Below, piece by piece: positions 11,900 through 24,239 of a stretch of 64,000 nucleotides of DNA; positions within the stretch are counted from its first letter, which is position 1, and every line of letters starts with the position of its first letter. The notes under the pieces are model-generated. The model saw only the letters and a program-made list of their open reading frames with translations, ran no database searches and was not told where the DNA came from. The translations under genes were made by a program, and so were the position numbers. The stretch comes from Carallia brachiata (Eukaryota; Streptophyta; Magnoliopsida; Malpighiales; Rhizophoraceae): the NCBI GenBank assembly GCA_021464245.1, contig JADCRB010000040.1:3626273-3690272 (forward strand), given 5' to 3'.

Positions 11900-13290
11900 A
11901 AGAAGAAGGTATAAAACAAAAATTCACCCTCATGTTTTATTTTTTTTACACACTTCGTTTTTTTATTTGTTGAATTCCATCATTTAGTTTAACTCTGTGG
12001 TTGAAAATTGTCTTTTGTCGTTAACTTTCTCAGGTGGCGCCACATGGTGTTATGTGGCATGTCATATCAGACTAAATTTATCACGTCATCTGACACGTTA
12101 GCAAACGAGTGCTGAGGTGAAAATTTTAATTTTCTTTTTCTTTTAGGAATCCTAAAAAAAACAAAAAAAAATTCAAATTTTGATTTTTTTAAAAAAGAAA
12201 AATTCAAAATTTTAGTTTTTAAATTAAAAAAGAAAAATTCACTTTTTTTCCAAAAACAAAATTCTGAATATTTTAATTTTTTAGGAAAAAAATTTTTAAT
12301 TTTTAATTTTTTTAGAAATCAAAATTCTGAATTTTCCTTTTTTCATATTTAGAAACACATTCTGAATTTTTTTTTCTTTTTTCATTTTTAGAAACCAAAA
12401 TTCCTTTTAACTTTTTTTTTGAAATTTAGGAAAAATATATAATTAATTTTTTATTTTTTTATATTTTTGAAAATTTTTGCTTCTTTTACCTTTTTTTTTT
12501 AAATTTTCTTCTTTTTTCTTTTTTTTGAAAATTGAGAAAACTATATAATTATTTTTTATTTTTGTATATAATATATAATATATTAATAAAATATTTTTCC
12601 AAAGTTCAAAAAAAAGATAAAAGGAAGAAAATTTTTTTAGAAAAAGTACGAAAATAAAAAAATAATTTATATTTTTTTCAAATTTCAAAAAAAAAGAAAA
12701 AGAAATTTTTATTTTTTTATTAGAAACTAAAATTCTGAATTTTTATTTTTTGTTTTTAGAAACCAAAATTCCTTTCAGCCTTTTTTTAAAAATTTGGGAA
12801 AAATATGTAATTATTTTTTTTATTTTTGTATTTTTTTTTGAAAATTTTTTTATTTTACCTTTTTTCAAAATTTTCTTCTTTTTTTGAAATTTAGAAAAAA
12901 TATATAATTATTTTTTATTTTCGTATATAATATATAATATATTAATAAAATATATTTTTCTTGAAGCTAAAAAAAAAGGTAAAAGGAAGAAAAAAAATTT
13001 CAGAAAAAATAAAAAAATAAAAAATAATTATATATTTTTTCTAAATTGCAGAAAAAAGAAAAGAAAAAATTGCCACGTCAACATTATTTACTGCATGACA
13101 TGATATGTTAAAAGTAATCCTACATGGCACGTGATGTGGCGCCGCATAGTGAAATTAAAGGTAAAGGACAATTTTCAGTTACCGAATTAACGTGTATGAT
13201 GGAATTTAACAAAAAGAAACATAGTTGGTAAAAAGCAAGAAACGATGTAACATAAAAGATGAATTTTTATTTTATGCCTAAGAAGAATTA
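11900..13290. mobile_element. nested long-inverted-repeat element with AT-rich core
   Basis: About 180 bp at 11,900-12,080 (AAAATTCA...GAATTCCATCAT...GAAAATTGTC...GGCGCCACAT) reappears inverted at about 13,110-13,290 (ATGTGGCGCC...GGACAATTTTC...ATGATGGAATTTAAC...TGAATTTTTAT). Between the arms lies about 1 kb of A/T runs with no coding potential. The arms resemble long TIRs of Mutator-like or foldback elements. Confidence 0.7.
12413..12965. repeat. imperfect tandem repeat, period about 359 bp, in the AT-rich core
   Basis: The run TATATAATATATAATATATTAATAAAAT-type sequence plus its flanks occurs at 12,542-12,600 and again at 12,901-12,960. The preceding CCTTTT...GGGAAAAATAT blocks repeat at the same offset. 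Confidence 0.7.
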
Positions 13291-13726
13291 TAAAATAAAT
13301 AAGAGGATGTAAAAGGGCGGTAATCAAAGACAGCGCCGCGAATTGAAGAGGAGTGGGAATAGAATAGGCTTTGTCATTTGTTGGTTTTGTCAACTTTACC
13401 TTCGATTTTGATTTTGTGAACTCGACGGAAGATGAAAATTTTGCGAGGGTTCGATTTGCGAGCCTTCAATTTTGATTGTGATTTTGTGAGTCTTCGATTT
13501 TGTCCGTCGATAACATTTTCATCTGTTTATTTTTTTTTGAAGCAAAGCAAAAAATCCGGTCAAATCCAGACCAATTCGTCACAAGTCAAGTTAGCAAATT
13601 GACCGGTTTTTTCCCAATTTGGCACTTCTTCATATTTTAAGTTAAATTAGACCGGATCTTTGACCGATCACTATCCGATCGGTTGAACCGACTGATCCGA
13701 TTCAGTTATCACAACATTAGTTAGTC

Positions 13727-15711
13727 TAACTAGTTGGACAATTTGTCCCCTTTAGCCCTTCATTTCCCGGGTTCGAGAGTTTCAAGATTCAATACATTTA
13801 CTTGAATTTCTATATTTTTTTTTATAGATCAAATACTTCCTTATAGTAAAATTTCTTTTATTCCTTCTTTTTTTATGAGATTTGCCTTTTTTGTTTCCTT
13901 TCAAATGCATCTTTAATTATTTTTGAATTTCACAGTTTACAATATTAGTTTTTAAAATATTTTTTATTAAATTGAACTTGAAAGCCCTGTGCACTAAATT
14001 GTTCTTTTAATTTCAATCAATTTCATTTCTGTCAAAAGTATTTGAATATTTTTTTCTTATTTTATACATTCTTTTCAGAAATATTTAATTTTTTAATGAA
14101 ACAAATTACTATTAATGGACATTAAAAAAGAAAAAATATCTACAAACACATTGTATATTTAGACAAGTATTTATTTATAAAGTTGACTTTATTTTTCTCA
14201 GTAACAACAGTTAGAGAAAAAAAATTATTGTTTTAACAATAAATATCATAAAAAATCTATTATGCAATGACATAAGATAAATGACTAAATGATTGAACCA
14301 TCCCTTATGTAGAAAAAATACATTTAATTACATATAAAAAAATAGTTTTAAATTTTAAAACTCAAAAGATATAATTATAATATTTTTTTACTCAAAAAAA
14401 TTAATATAATTTTTTATTTTTTATCGTATAAATAATTTTATATTGTAAGTGTAGATATAAAATTGCCTTTCCTAAAATTTTTTTCGAGCTTCATCCCTGC
14501 TTCAACCTCCTTGACCCCACGCTGTCCAGCTATCATTTCCCTTATATTAAAGGAAGCAAAGGAATAATGGAGATGCATACCTGCATATTACAAGTGCAGT
14601 GTTGTGTAAAAGTTCAGTCCTCACATAATTAATGATCCTTAAAGAAGGAGCGTTTTAGCATTAAATTTTGAGGTTTTCACTCATCCAAATATGAGATCAT
14701 TAACGACAATTTGATTCAATATGAAAGTTCTAGCAACATAGGCTCTTGGTGCGTTTATGGCAAAGGAGTCAATAAAGTAGCGTAGATGCATGACCATCTA
14801 TTCTAAAATCCTCGCCCAATAATTCATGAGCCTTGCAGAGACATTTCAGCATTGACGTTTAGGTGTTTTCGCTGAGTGAAATATGAGATCATTGTTGGGG
14901 GCCACTAAAATCAACATGCAATAGTCGACACTACTTTTTGTTAGCTTTCTTTGCTTAAAACAGTTTTTGCCAAGAAGCCTTGGAATTTGGGAACTGTCAT
15001 TATTCATTTGAACTTGAAGTTTCCCATCTGAACTAGTGTCAGTGGAGCTTGTGAATCGCATATATGGCCAATCCATTATTTGCATGGCAAACTGGTGTAC
15101 TCTTTGACTCAGGCCAAGACTAAATATCCAGTTTACGATTACTCCAAGCCGACTGAACAAAAAAGTGTCAACAGAAATTAGCATAACCCACTGGCAAAAA
15201 AAAAGAGGAACAGGGGCTGGCTGTACTTCAACTTCATAGGTTAAAAATCTAACGGCCAGCTGGAAAATTGAATCCGTAAGATTGTGAGCAGAAAAATATT
15301 TAAGACACAAACAAGCTATTCCAAAAGAAATGTCCCTGCATGCAACTCAAAATTTAAATTTGTAGTTCAAATCTCATTAGTACTAGTTTTAAGCATGCAT
15401 GCTTATATGCGCACCCAAATTAATGCTTTAGGTAGCATCCTTGAAATTAAATTACAGCGAAAATTGGGGGAAAAAAATAATAACAAACCAAATGTATATA
15501 ATTCTCCCTGACTAAGCATTTTCGAGCTGACCAAGCTACAAGTGAAGCAACAAAGTAATTTATGAGGTTAAGTCCACCTATCCCAGGATGCAAAGAACAC
15601 CAATGAACAAAAAAATGACGAGTTCTGCAACAACAGAACTAACCACTGGCATGCTCATCAAGCAGAAAAATGTCCATATTTTGCTCTGCTCAAACTTTAG
15701 TTACTATTTCT
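13727..15711. other. intergenic, downstream of PPI gene
   Basis: AT-rich sequence containing a 154-codon minus-strand open frame (14,846-15,310) that I do not recognise. It has no conserved motif visible to me and could be chance or a noncoding transcript. The 3' untranslated region of the PPI gene must lie in the right part of this stretch. Confidence 0.5.
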
Positions 15712-18700
15712 TCAGGGTAGATTGTAGTACGCGAGTGTAAGAAGCGAAAGAACAAAGAAAGCTGCGGGAGCAGCCCACATCCAATAGTTGGTCGACTTTT
15801 TCCGCCTCAAGATGGCTTTTGGAACTGAATCTGGCCCGCCTCTTGGTCGATTCCTCTGCCTGAGAGTAGCCTCCTTTTGGATTTTTTCTTTCGCAGGAAC
15901 TGGAGCCTCATACTTCGCTTCAAAATTTTCAGGTTCTGCTACAACTGCTTCAGCTTGTTCCTCAGGCTCAGGGTCAGTAGCAGGTGTAGAAGCTGCAGCC
16001 TTCTTCCTTAACATCTTTTCGCGCTCCTAAGGAACATCAAAAAGATCTTTTAGCTTTGAACTAGATGTTATTGGGTAATGGTCAGCAACTAATAGCACAA
16101 ACTAGACAGTTACCTTGAGCTTTTTCTCAGCTTCCTTTTCAGCTCTTATTGCTGCTTTAGCTGCAGCTTTCTCAGCCAACTTTTTTTTCCTCTCAAGAGC
16201 CTGTTTAGCTTTTTCTATTTCTGCTTCCCTTCTAAGCTCCTTCAGCTTTGCTTCATCAACTTCCTTCACCGCAGGAGAAGGGTTCTTTTGCTGCTTTTCC
16301 AGGCCACTGATCTGCTGGTCAGCTGAATCAACATTTCCTGGAGTCTGTGAATTGGTTTTGTTGGTTTCTTTCTGGTCCTTGTTTGGGATTGAAGCATCCT
16401 TTGGTGGAGTAGGTTTTGGCTCCTCCTTTGGTTGTTTTATACTTGTCTTTACCACTGGCTCTTGTTCTGCGGGTATAGGTACTTTCACTGCCACCAATGG
16501 CTTCTCATCAGGGTTCCTATTCGTCCATCCCTACTCAGTTGTCGGCTGTCAAGGGATGACAAAATTCTTTTTTTATAGCCTTCCCTAAAAGCCTTGTCAT
16601 TGCTCCAAAGGGACATAAACTTCTCAACCTAATTAAGAATACCAATGTAAAAGATCAGACTGCAGGAGCAAATAATTAAATGGCAACATATGTTGTTCCT
16701 AAAAATAAAAAGGTAAAATGTTAACAAACCTCTCTGTAGGAAAGTTCGTCAACAGCCTTCACGTTCTTCTCTGCAGCAAGCTTTTTGGCTTCATTTGTAG
16801 TTGTACGGCTTTGGTAGAAGTGAGCATTCTGGTAAACGCAATATCAATTTTGTTTAGAAGCTATACATATAGTTATCACATATTTTGGCTCCAATGAACT
16901 TCACATAAAAGAGCTTGGAAGTTGAAATAAACAGTTGTGTGTGATGGCAAAGAAAAATGCAATTTACTAATCTCTGAAGCTAGAAGATACTGGGTAAGTT
17001 TGCAAAAGATGAAGCAGAAGACTTATGACTCAGTTTGCAACAGACATTCATTTGTAGTACCGGCTCTAGAGAGTGGACCACTAGTAATGGCAGAACACCT
17101 ATATTAATAAAACTCTACATGTGAAGCTCACTTTCTGCCTACGTCGCTCACATAACGGATAAGCAGCATGGGTACACACCCCTAAGATACTGAATTTTGG
17201 AGCTCATTTTCTGCACAACACACCTGAGGTTAGGTATAAGCAAGCATTCGCTTGCCATCTTTTGCTTGTAACTACACATAAGCAGCAAGAAAACTTATTC
17301 TCAGTCATGGGGTACAGGAATTTGTCTTCACAACTATATGAACGATGTCTACTTGGGCATATATTCTTTCTTCAAATCTTAGATGTGTTGATATATTAAT
17401 CGTCCAGAATGGATTAAAATTTTTATAATTTACAAGGTTCTTTCACACAAATCATCAAAAAAAAAAAAAAAAAAGTTAGCAGAGATTATTCCAATTTGCA
17501 CACACTTGTGGGTAGGCAACATCTTAAATGTGTGACTGTTTATACTAACAAAAAAAAAACGTACCTCTTTATCAAGCTCTGACCTTAGTTGTTTAATACT
17601 GTCAAAAGCTCCGTCCCTATTAGTAGTAGCAGTCTGCAGATCAACCTGCAAGGGTTTAATTTCCTCGTCTAGCTTCTGGATTTTTTTAAAAAGTGCTTCT
17701 TTCTCCTTCTTCACTTCGTCCAAATTAACTCCCATAAGCTACAACAGCACAACAACAGCAAGTTATTGTCACATGCTTCATGACACAAACATTTGTCTTC
17801 TTTGGAAAAGTTTGTCATATTACAACCTCAGAAAAGTTGAACGTTTGCAACATCAATTCTTACCTTGACCTGGTCTTGGATGGCTTCTTTCTTACCCAAT
17901 GATTCCTGAAGCTTTGCTCGCATTCCAGCATTTTCAATAACTTTTGCTCTTGTGCCCTCGAGTTGTTTGATGTCTTTAAGTATTTGCTTCTCCTCTGTCA
18001 ATGAGATGCTCTCATGTTGTATGCGATACTGCAAGCTGTTTATCTTAAGTACCAAACACCGAGGCAATTAGTAGGCAGCACAAATACAAATTTTTGCAGC
18101 AAATATGGGAGAGAAAAAAGGAAGAATAGGTTCCAATCTGAAATAAACTAACAGTAATAGCATACAAGGTCATCCAGCTCTTCCTTAGACGAACATAAAC
18201 CATAGCGACCACTGTTGCTGTCGCGCAGCTTGCCTAGTTCCTCCTGCAGAGGTCTAATTTCTCTGTTCTTCTCTTCCAAAATTGTTTTATACTGCACATT
18301 CTCATTTTTCAGCTTCATCAATTGGTCAACCAATTTCGATTTTTCTGACTGCATGAGAGGGAATAAACGATTACAATGGTTTATGTTTGAACACCGGGGT
18401 CAGACTTGCTGCATGCAGTGCAAGCTAAAGCTTACAAATACAATTTGAACTTTCATACTGAACACATGATAGCATGCATAAGAAACAACATCCACAGCGA
18501 AAATAACTTCAACAGAGGTGTATACAGTAAGTGAAAAATCACAAACATGCTCTTCACCTCCCTAAGGTTGTGTCATTACCAGATTTACACTCAACAACAA
18601 CATAGCAATGTGTATCTACCTGAAGTACATTATGTCTCCACATATATAGTAATGCAAGGCTAAACTAAAGGAGGAAGGAAACAAAAAACAAAAGTTGTTA

Positions 18701-19360
18701 ATGAGAAAGCCATGTGCACTGGGACACCCTTGAATAGACTGATCATGTTTGTGATGGTCAGGTTCCGCCATCTTCTTGTGCTTGAACAAAAAAGTATATG
18801 AAAAGGTGGTCAAAAGCTTTCTTAGACATCATTATGTACAAATGCTGTTGTAGATGATGCTCAGCATAACAATGTTGGATAGGGAATTTAACTCTAGATT
18901 GTTCTAGCAATCTGAGAAAATTAACACTAAAAAGTAGTAAGTGGAACATAAGCTTAAATTGAAGGTAATTATGCTTTCAACTTACTCTCTTTGCTCTTAG
19001 TTTTTCCAGAATCTGAGACCTGGACTGATTGGTCGTCTGAATTTCCTTGTCAGCCTTTCCAAGTCCAGCTTTCAATTTTGGATCGTCAAATGGCCGGTAT
19101 CTTACAAAATAAAAGGAATGGGTCTGCTTGGGAGCTGGCCACTCATCAACAGCATCCATTGGAGCGTTGACCTCCACAGCCCCATTGCCGTCCCCCTTAA
19201 TTGGCTCCTCCTCATGGGAACCAAATTTTATACGTTGCCTAGGTCCCGATTCCTTGTCCAATTTCCCGCTTGCCTTCTCGAGCACAAATAAATTTTCTTT
19301 TTCAGTTACAGTCTCAGTGGGTGCCTGAGCCATTTCAAATCCAACAACCTCAATGCCCAT
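15712..19360 (-). CDS. PPI1: proton pump interactor 1-like protein (7 coding exons, one frame break)
   Basis: PPI proteins bind the C-terminal regulatory region of plasma-membrane H+-ATPase and stimulate it; they are anchored at membranes by a C-terminal helix. Coding exons on the minus strand, all with GT donors and AG acceptors and all phase 0, are 19,360-18,986; 18,348-18,166; 18,043-17,864; 17,738-17,565; 16,828-16,730; 16,628-16,114; 16,026-15,712. The length would be 613 residues, as in the family. Visible blocks are [10 protein letters not shown] at the start, [16 protein letters not shown], long coiled-coil exons with [20 protein letters not shown] and [36 protein letters not shown], a Lys/Glu/Ala-rich basic helix, and a final hydrophobic segment ([19 protein letters not shown]). 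Odd: one base is missing at 16,518/16,519 in the conserved GR(M)RNPDEKP block, so the literal frame stops at 16,487-16,485 and loses the C-terminal third and the membrane helix. The first Met is chosen because it matches the family N-terminus. Confidence 0.93.
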
Positions 19361-20399
19361 TGCTCTGAGACAACAGATACACCTTCACAAAAAGAAGTAT
19401 CCTGGTAGACAAAGCATAAACCATTTTAATAACCAAAAATCCATTTTATGGTACCGTGGTGCTGATGCAAATACATGTATTTCGGCAGGCATTACGGTTG
19501 AATTCATCAACAGATCAACAAGCAACAGTTTCTGCTAAACCCTCAACTAGAACAATCATTAGAATCCCCAATGCAAGGTGCAACAAACAAAGATCCGCAG
19601 TTTCTCAAATTTTCAAGATTAGATCGAGCCAACACAAAAATGAAATTGCAAAAATAAAAAAAATAAAAAAAAAAACCCGGCTAGCGGCTTGATACAACAA
19701 ACATGCAAGCAGTTGAAGCCTAGAAGCTTAACTGATCGTTCATCCAAAAAATATACCAACTGGCATTTATGCCTTATCTATATTCAATGTGGGTTGATTA
19801 AATCAATAAAATGAAAGAAACTAAAAGATGGTTAGCATAGAAAAAAATTTAAGGCCCAAAGGAGATCACAAATATCTCAATCAAGCAACAAAATCAAAAT
19901 AAATAAAAATAAATACAAAATCAAATCGCACAGGCACACAGAGACACAAACACACACATTAAGACACATGAATCAAAACAAAGAATAAACCTTTGTTGCA
20001 AGGGAGAATATAACAAAGAAGCATGCAAACTACAAAAGAAAAGAGAGAAAGTCCACAAAGGAGATGAGAATACAAACAACTACCTGCTTAAAAAGACCCA
20101 GAAACAGCGAAGGAAAGAAAATGATCCTAAAAAGCAGAAGAAAAGAAAAGAAAAGAAAACAAACAAAATGATGGTAGAGATGGAGGATTGTTATCAATAA
20201 GTAGAAACTAAGAAAGGAAAAGAAAGTTAGAGAATAGAGAAAGACCCTTTTCTTGAAAAAAACGGTCCTCAAAAGTTTCGAGTTTTGACAAAAACCAAAC
20301 GATGAGTCAGATCTCCAGCCCTTCTCTATCTCTCTCCTATTCTTTTCCTGGTTTTTTATGTCCAAATAGGGCAGCCAGTCAAAACCATCTCTGTGTTCC

Positions 20400-20500
20400 T
20401 AAATTCAGTTCAACATATGGAGAGAGAGAACGCATTTATGATGTGTCCGTCTATGGAGAGAGAGAGAAAGAGAGAGAGGGCGAGAGAGATGTTCGGGTTA
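20400..20500 (-). promoter_or_regulatory. CT-rich (pyrimidine patch) leader/promoter of the PPI gene
   Basis: On the minus strand this is a dense CTCTCT run, interrupted near 20,430-20,450, about 1.1 kb upstream of the PPI start codon. Pyrimidine patches of this type are common at plant transcription starts. A leader intron is plausible: acceptor TGTCTCAG just before the start codon (near 19,366) and a possible donor CAG|GTAGTT near 20,084. The exact start site cannot be read from sequence alone. Confidence 0.4.
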
Positions 20501-20529
20501 TCCTCAATTCCTACAAGCAGTAACAAAAA

Positions 20530-23320
20530 AAGACAACCGTTTTTCTTGTTACGGTTACAAATTAAGCAAAGTCTTTTTTTTTTTTAACTTTGTTTTGTTT
20601 TTTTAAAAAAACTTTAGGAAAAAAGATCAATGGTTTGAAAATGTTGAAGCTTGACGATTTTCTCCAAGTGGTGTTGAACAAGTATTTTTTATCTGACCAT
20701 ACTTTTTTTTAAAGATATATCAGACGTAACTAAATAGAAAACAAGTAGACGAACAAAAATTATAATTAAAAAAATGGTTATCTCAATGGTACACATTTAT
20801 AGTATATGTCATTTTTTATTAATGAAAAATTATTTTAATAGTCATATGTAATTAGTTGTGATACTTCATCCTTGATCGTTGACTTTAAAGAATAACAGGA
20901 TGATTCACCTAACTAGTTTTATTCTCATTAGTATAAATTCATAAGCTAAACTTAATTGACTATTGAATATGAAGAAGAATTTTACTAACCACGGTTAATT
21001 TTATTTTCTTTTTTAGAACTGTTCATACGTACATATATGTGATTGATTATTAAAAAAATTGAAAGTCAAATATATTATAAATTTATCATTAAGAAATATT
21101 AATGTATTGATTTTTGATTAGTGATAGTAAAAAAGAAGGTAAAAAATAATCGTCGCTAGCAAACCCCTATAAAGAATTTGTTATATATATATATATATAT
21201 ATATGGCATTATTGTGTCAAAGTGGCATGTTTCTCTTTCTTTTTAAGATAGTTTGAGTCTTTTCTTTAATTGGAATTCAATGATTCTTTTTTATTTCTCT
21301 TTCCTAGTTTTTCAATTCTAAACAACAATTAAAGAAACAAGAATCCATTATTTGTGACTTTTACTCTTTCTCTCTTAAAATGAATGCACAATTTCACAAG
21401 AAACAAGCATATGGAACACAGATAAAACGCATGAAAACCGATAATTTAGACGAAATAAATTTTGACATCAATGCTTGTCATAATTGTTGAGATCACCTTT
21501 TATTCACAAACTTAAAAAAAAAAAAAAAGAAAAACGTAAGGGACAAAATTTGCTTTCTGTTTTTTTATTTTACTTTACTTTTATTTTTTTCTTATTAATT
21601 TTTGATTTCACACAAAGAATTACATAATTCTTTAAATCTCCTTTTTTTTTTTAGCAAATTCTTTTAATCTTCTTTACCTATAACTTCTTTAGCATTTAAA
21701 AAAAAAACAAGCAATTAGACAAGTAACTTTTATAAGTGTTACCAGACATACATAAAAGATTAATTTTTACATTTGTAGACAGTGCATATTACGTCAATAT
21801 TATATTACTCTTCCAATATTTAACCTCCGGTTTTAATTCTCGCACCAAACGCACCGTTACAAACAGCTTAGGAACAAACAAAGAACCGTTATTTTGGGGT
21901 CAAACTCAAACAATTCCCATCGCCGCCCGTCCGCCCACAACAACACCCCCCCCCCCCCAAAAAAAAAACCAAAACTCAAATTAGTAAAAGGGCCGCGGGA
22001 CAGAATTCAGATAAGTAATTGTAATTACTTTTTATTTTTATTTCTCAAATTGCGCAGGAATTTGCAGTCAAGTTTTTGGTTCAACATATATCTGAAAATA
22101 CCTGATATACGGATTTCATTTATGTACATTAATTTGCATATATGTTTAATATATACATTTATTCGTGTATAATGTTAAAAAGAAAAACAAGTTTAAAACA
22201 AAAATGATAACTATTAATATGATTTCCTTTAACGTTATAATTTTTATGATATTTGTTGTAAATAATTTGTAAAAATGATTTTTTTGACAAAAATTAATAT
22301 AAAATTCGGGAATAGCACGGGCAGTAATTAGTTATATTATGACTAGCAACCATTAGTTAAATCTAATAAAAATATTTTAAAGGAAAATTCTCTTTTTTAA
22401 AAAGTTTATAATATTTTAAAATTTATAAGTGCAATTAATAAACTATGATAAAACATATCAAAGTATTTTTTGACTAAAATTTGTAATAACAACTTTCATA
22501 AAGTAATTCAATGCAATTAACAATCCAATTTCAAATTGCGGTTTAAATTTTTGTTTCCTCTTAATAAGTTAACAGTAATTTAGTGGTCGTTTGATTTATG
22601 TTCTAGAATCGGAATTGGAATTATAATCTACTTGAATAGAAAATAGAATGACTAATTTTACAACATTTTTTGTTTGATTCAAATTATAATTAATTTTTTT
22701 TGTTGTCATTTATTACAGCTTGGAATCAAAATCGATATCAAATATATGATAATATTTATGTTACAATAAAAATAAGAGAAATATTATTAAAATTAAAAAA
22801 TTATGAACGTTATATTAAAAATTATGAAATACAAGAAAATATTATAACATAATGTCAAATTAAAACTATTAGATTACCAAAAAAAAAATATTAATAGTAG
22901 TGGACATCCTAATTATACTCGGTAAAGACTTGGTACTTAACTGATTCTTTTGTTAGCCATAAACTTAGTAAATACTTGGTATCTATATTCGGTAAGAATT
23001 TTCTTGAATTCTTACATAAAATGACTGCCATTAAAATTAACCTTGAAGTACGTTTCTGAACTTGGCTCATCAACTCGGTGTTGGGTAACAAAGTACATGA
23101 AGATGAAAATAGAGCGAAGAAAATTTTTTTATTCTCTATCTATATTTAGGAAACCGTAATGTGAAAAGGAAACCTAATTTTATATACTAAGAAGAGATAA
23201 TAAAGAAATATTATGCTATAAAAGGCCTTTTACACGGTTAAATACTACTATTTAAAGGCCTAAAATTGTTGCCTATTATCTAAAGTAGCAGGTTTTCAAT
23301 TGTTGCATTGTGAAGCACAA
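20530..23320. other. AT-rich intergenic region
   Basis: No gene is supported. It holds a (TA)n tract at about 21,181-21,205, a run of 13 C at 21,946-21,958 followed by an A run, and many A/T homopolymers. Confidence 0.6.
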
Positions 23321-23324
23321 CAAT

Positions 23325-23600
23325 AGCCTTTATGCAGCGGTTTTGAAGGTTATTGCAATGCAGACTAAAACTATTATATAAAGATTTTATGCAGCGGTTC
23401 TCCTTATCAATGGCAGCAATTTTATACAGTAGTTTCTAAACGAAAAGGCAGCGGTTTTGATAGGAAAATGCAGTAGTTTTAATAGGAAAATACAACGGTT
23501 TTTAAGAGGTTTATGCAACAATTTTCAATAAAATATGCAGCAGTTTGGAATGGAAAAGGCAACGATTTTGAGAAACTAAGGCAGCGGTTTTCACTAATTT
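23325..23600. repeat. cluster of short GCAGCGGTTTT-type repeats
   Basis: About eleven copies or near-copies of (G)GCAGCGGTTTT lie at roughly 20-60 bp spacing, e.g. at 23,333, 23,391, 23,449, 23,469, 23,491, 23,536, 23,559 and 23,581, all in the same orientation. Closely spaced short repeats of this kind occur in the subterminal regions of CACTA (En/Spm) and related transposons. No CACTA terminus or transposase is seen here, so the parent family is an inference. Confidence 0.55.
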
Positions 23601-24127
23601 AACGTAATTTGCATATAATTTTTAAAATATTACTTACTAAGACAACTTTTGAGCATCCAAACACAAATAAAGTGTCGTATTACATTTAACTTATGCAATA
23701 CAAAAATAAATGAGTTCGAACATCCAAACTACTTTGTTCGAGCTTCTTTATAAAAAGTAAAATCTCAAATCAAATGTTTAATTTGTACAATACGATAATA
23801 TACTTGTATAAGAATATATGAATTCGAACATCTAAATTAAAACTAATTAACAACCCATAATAACTTAGAGGACTACAAAATCCTTGCTCATCTTTCATAG
23901 CATCTTCTCCATCATCATCATCTTTCATAACAGTCCCTGATACATGGAAAAAAGAAAGAGATGAGTTGCAATTCCAAATGCAACAAATAAGGCAAACCAG
24001 TCAAGTACTTAAATCAACGAGTTTTCTAACAATCTAATGTAACATTGACATAATGTGACAGGATAGAGTTGTCATAAAAGCACATCATTTATATTCACAC
24101 ATTAAAAATAGTCAAAATAATAGAGAT

Positions 24128-24235
24128 TCATTTTTTCTTAGGTTCATCAACCATTATCCAGAAAGCTTGCTCTACATTTATTAAATCTTTGGCATTTGTC
24201 TTTAAGAAACGTATGCCAAGGTCTTCTACAAAGAC
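24128..24235 (-). pseudogene. Rab GTPase (Rab1/RabD-like) exon fragment
   Basis: After a CTACAG acceptor-like site the minus strand encodes 35 residues ending in a stop: VFVEDLGIRFLKTNAKD, then NVEQAFWIMVDEPKKK. This matches the C-terminal Rab1 exon pattern (F-DE-GI-FLETSAK--NVEQAF--M--EIK). The G5 motif SAK has become NAK, the residue pattern is eroded, and the Cys-rich prenylated tail is absent. I found no G1-G4 exons nearby. It is best read as a degraded gene fragment. Confidence 0.6.
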
Positions 24236-24239
24236 CTGT

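Larger units (their letters stand above)
10960..13719. mobile_element. DNA-transposon-like insertion with TIRs and 7-bp TSD
   Basis: The left end (CAAGGTTGTCAAAAC) and the inverted right end (TAATGTTGTGATAAC on the minus strand) match at 11 of 15 positions. The direct repeat GTTAGTC flanks both ends (10,953-10,959 and 13,720-13,726). Subterminal copies of the palindrome-like CGGTTGAACCG occur near both ends. No transposase is visible. A 7-9 bp duplication would suit hAT or Mutator families; the family is not settled. A second inverted-repeat structure lies inside it. Confidence 0.55.

Noticed and set aside
14846..15310. 154-codon minus-strand open frame downstream of the PPI gene
   Set aside because: No recognisable motif, no clear splice partners, and the composition is not clearly coding.
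16115..16588. 157-codon Ser/Phe/Ala-rich plus-strand open frame
   Set aside because: Antisense shadow of PPI exon 6.
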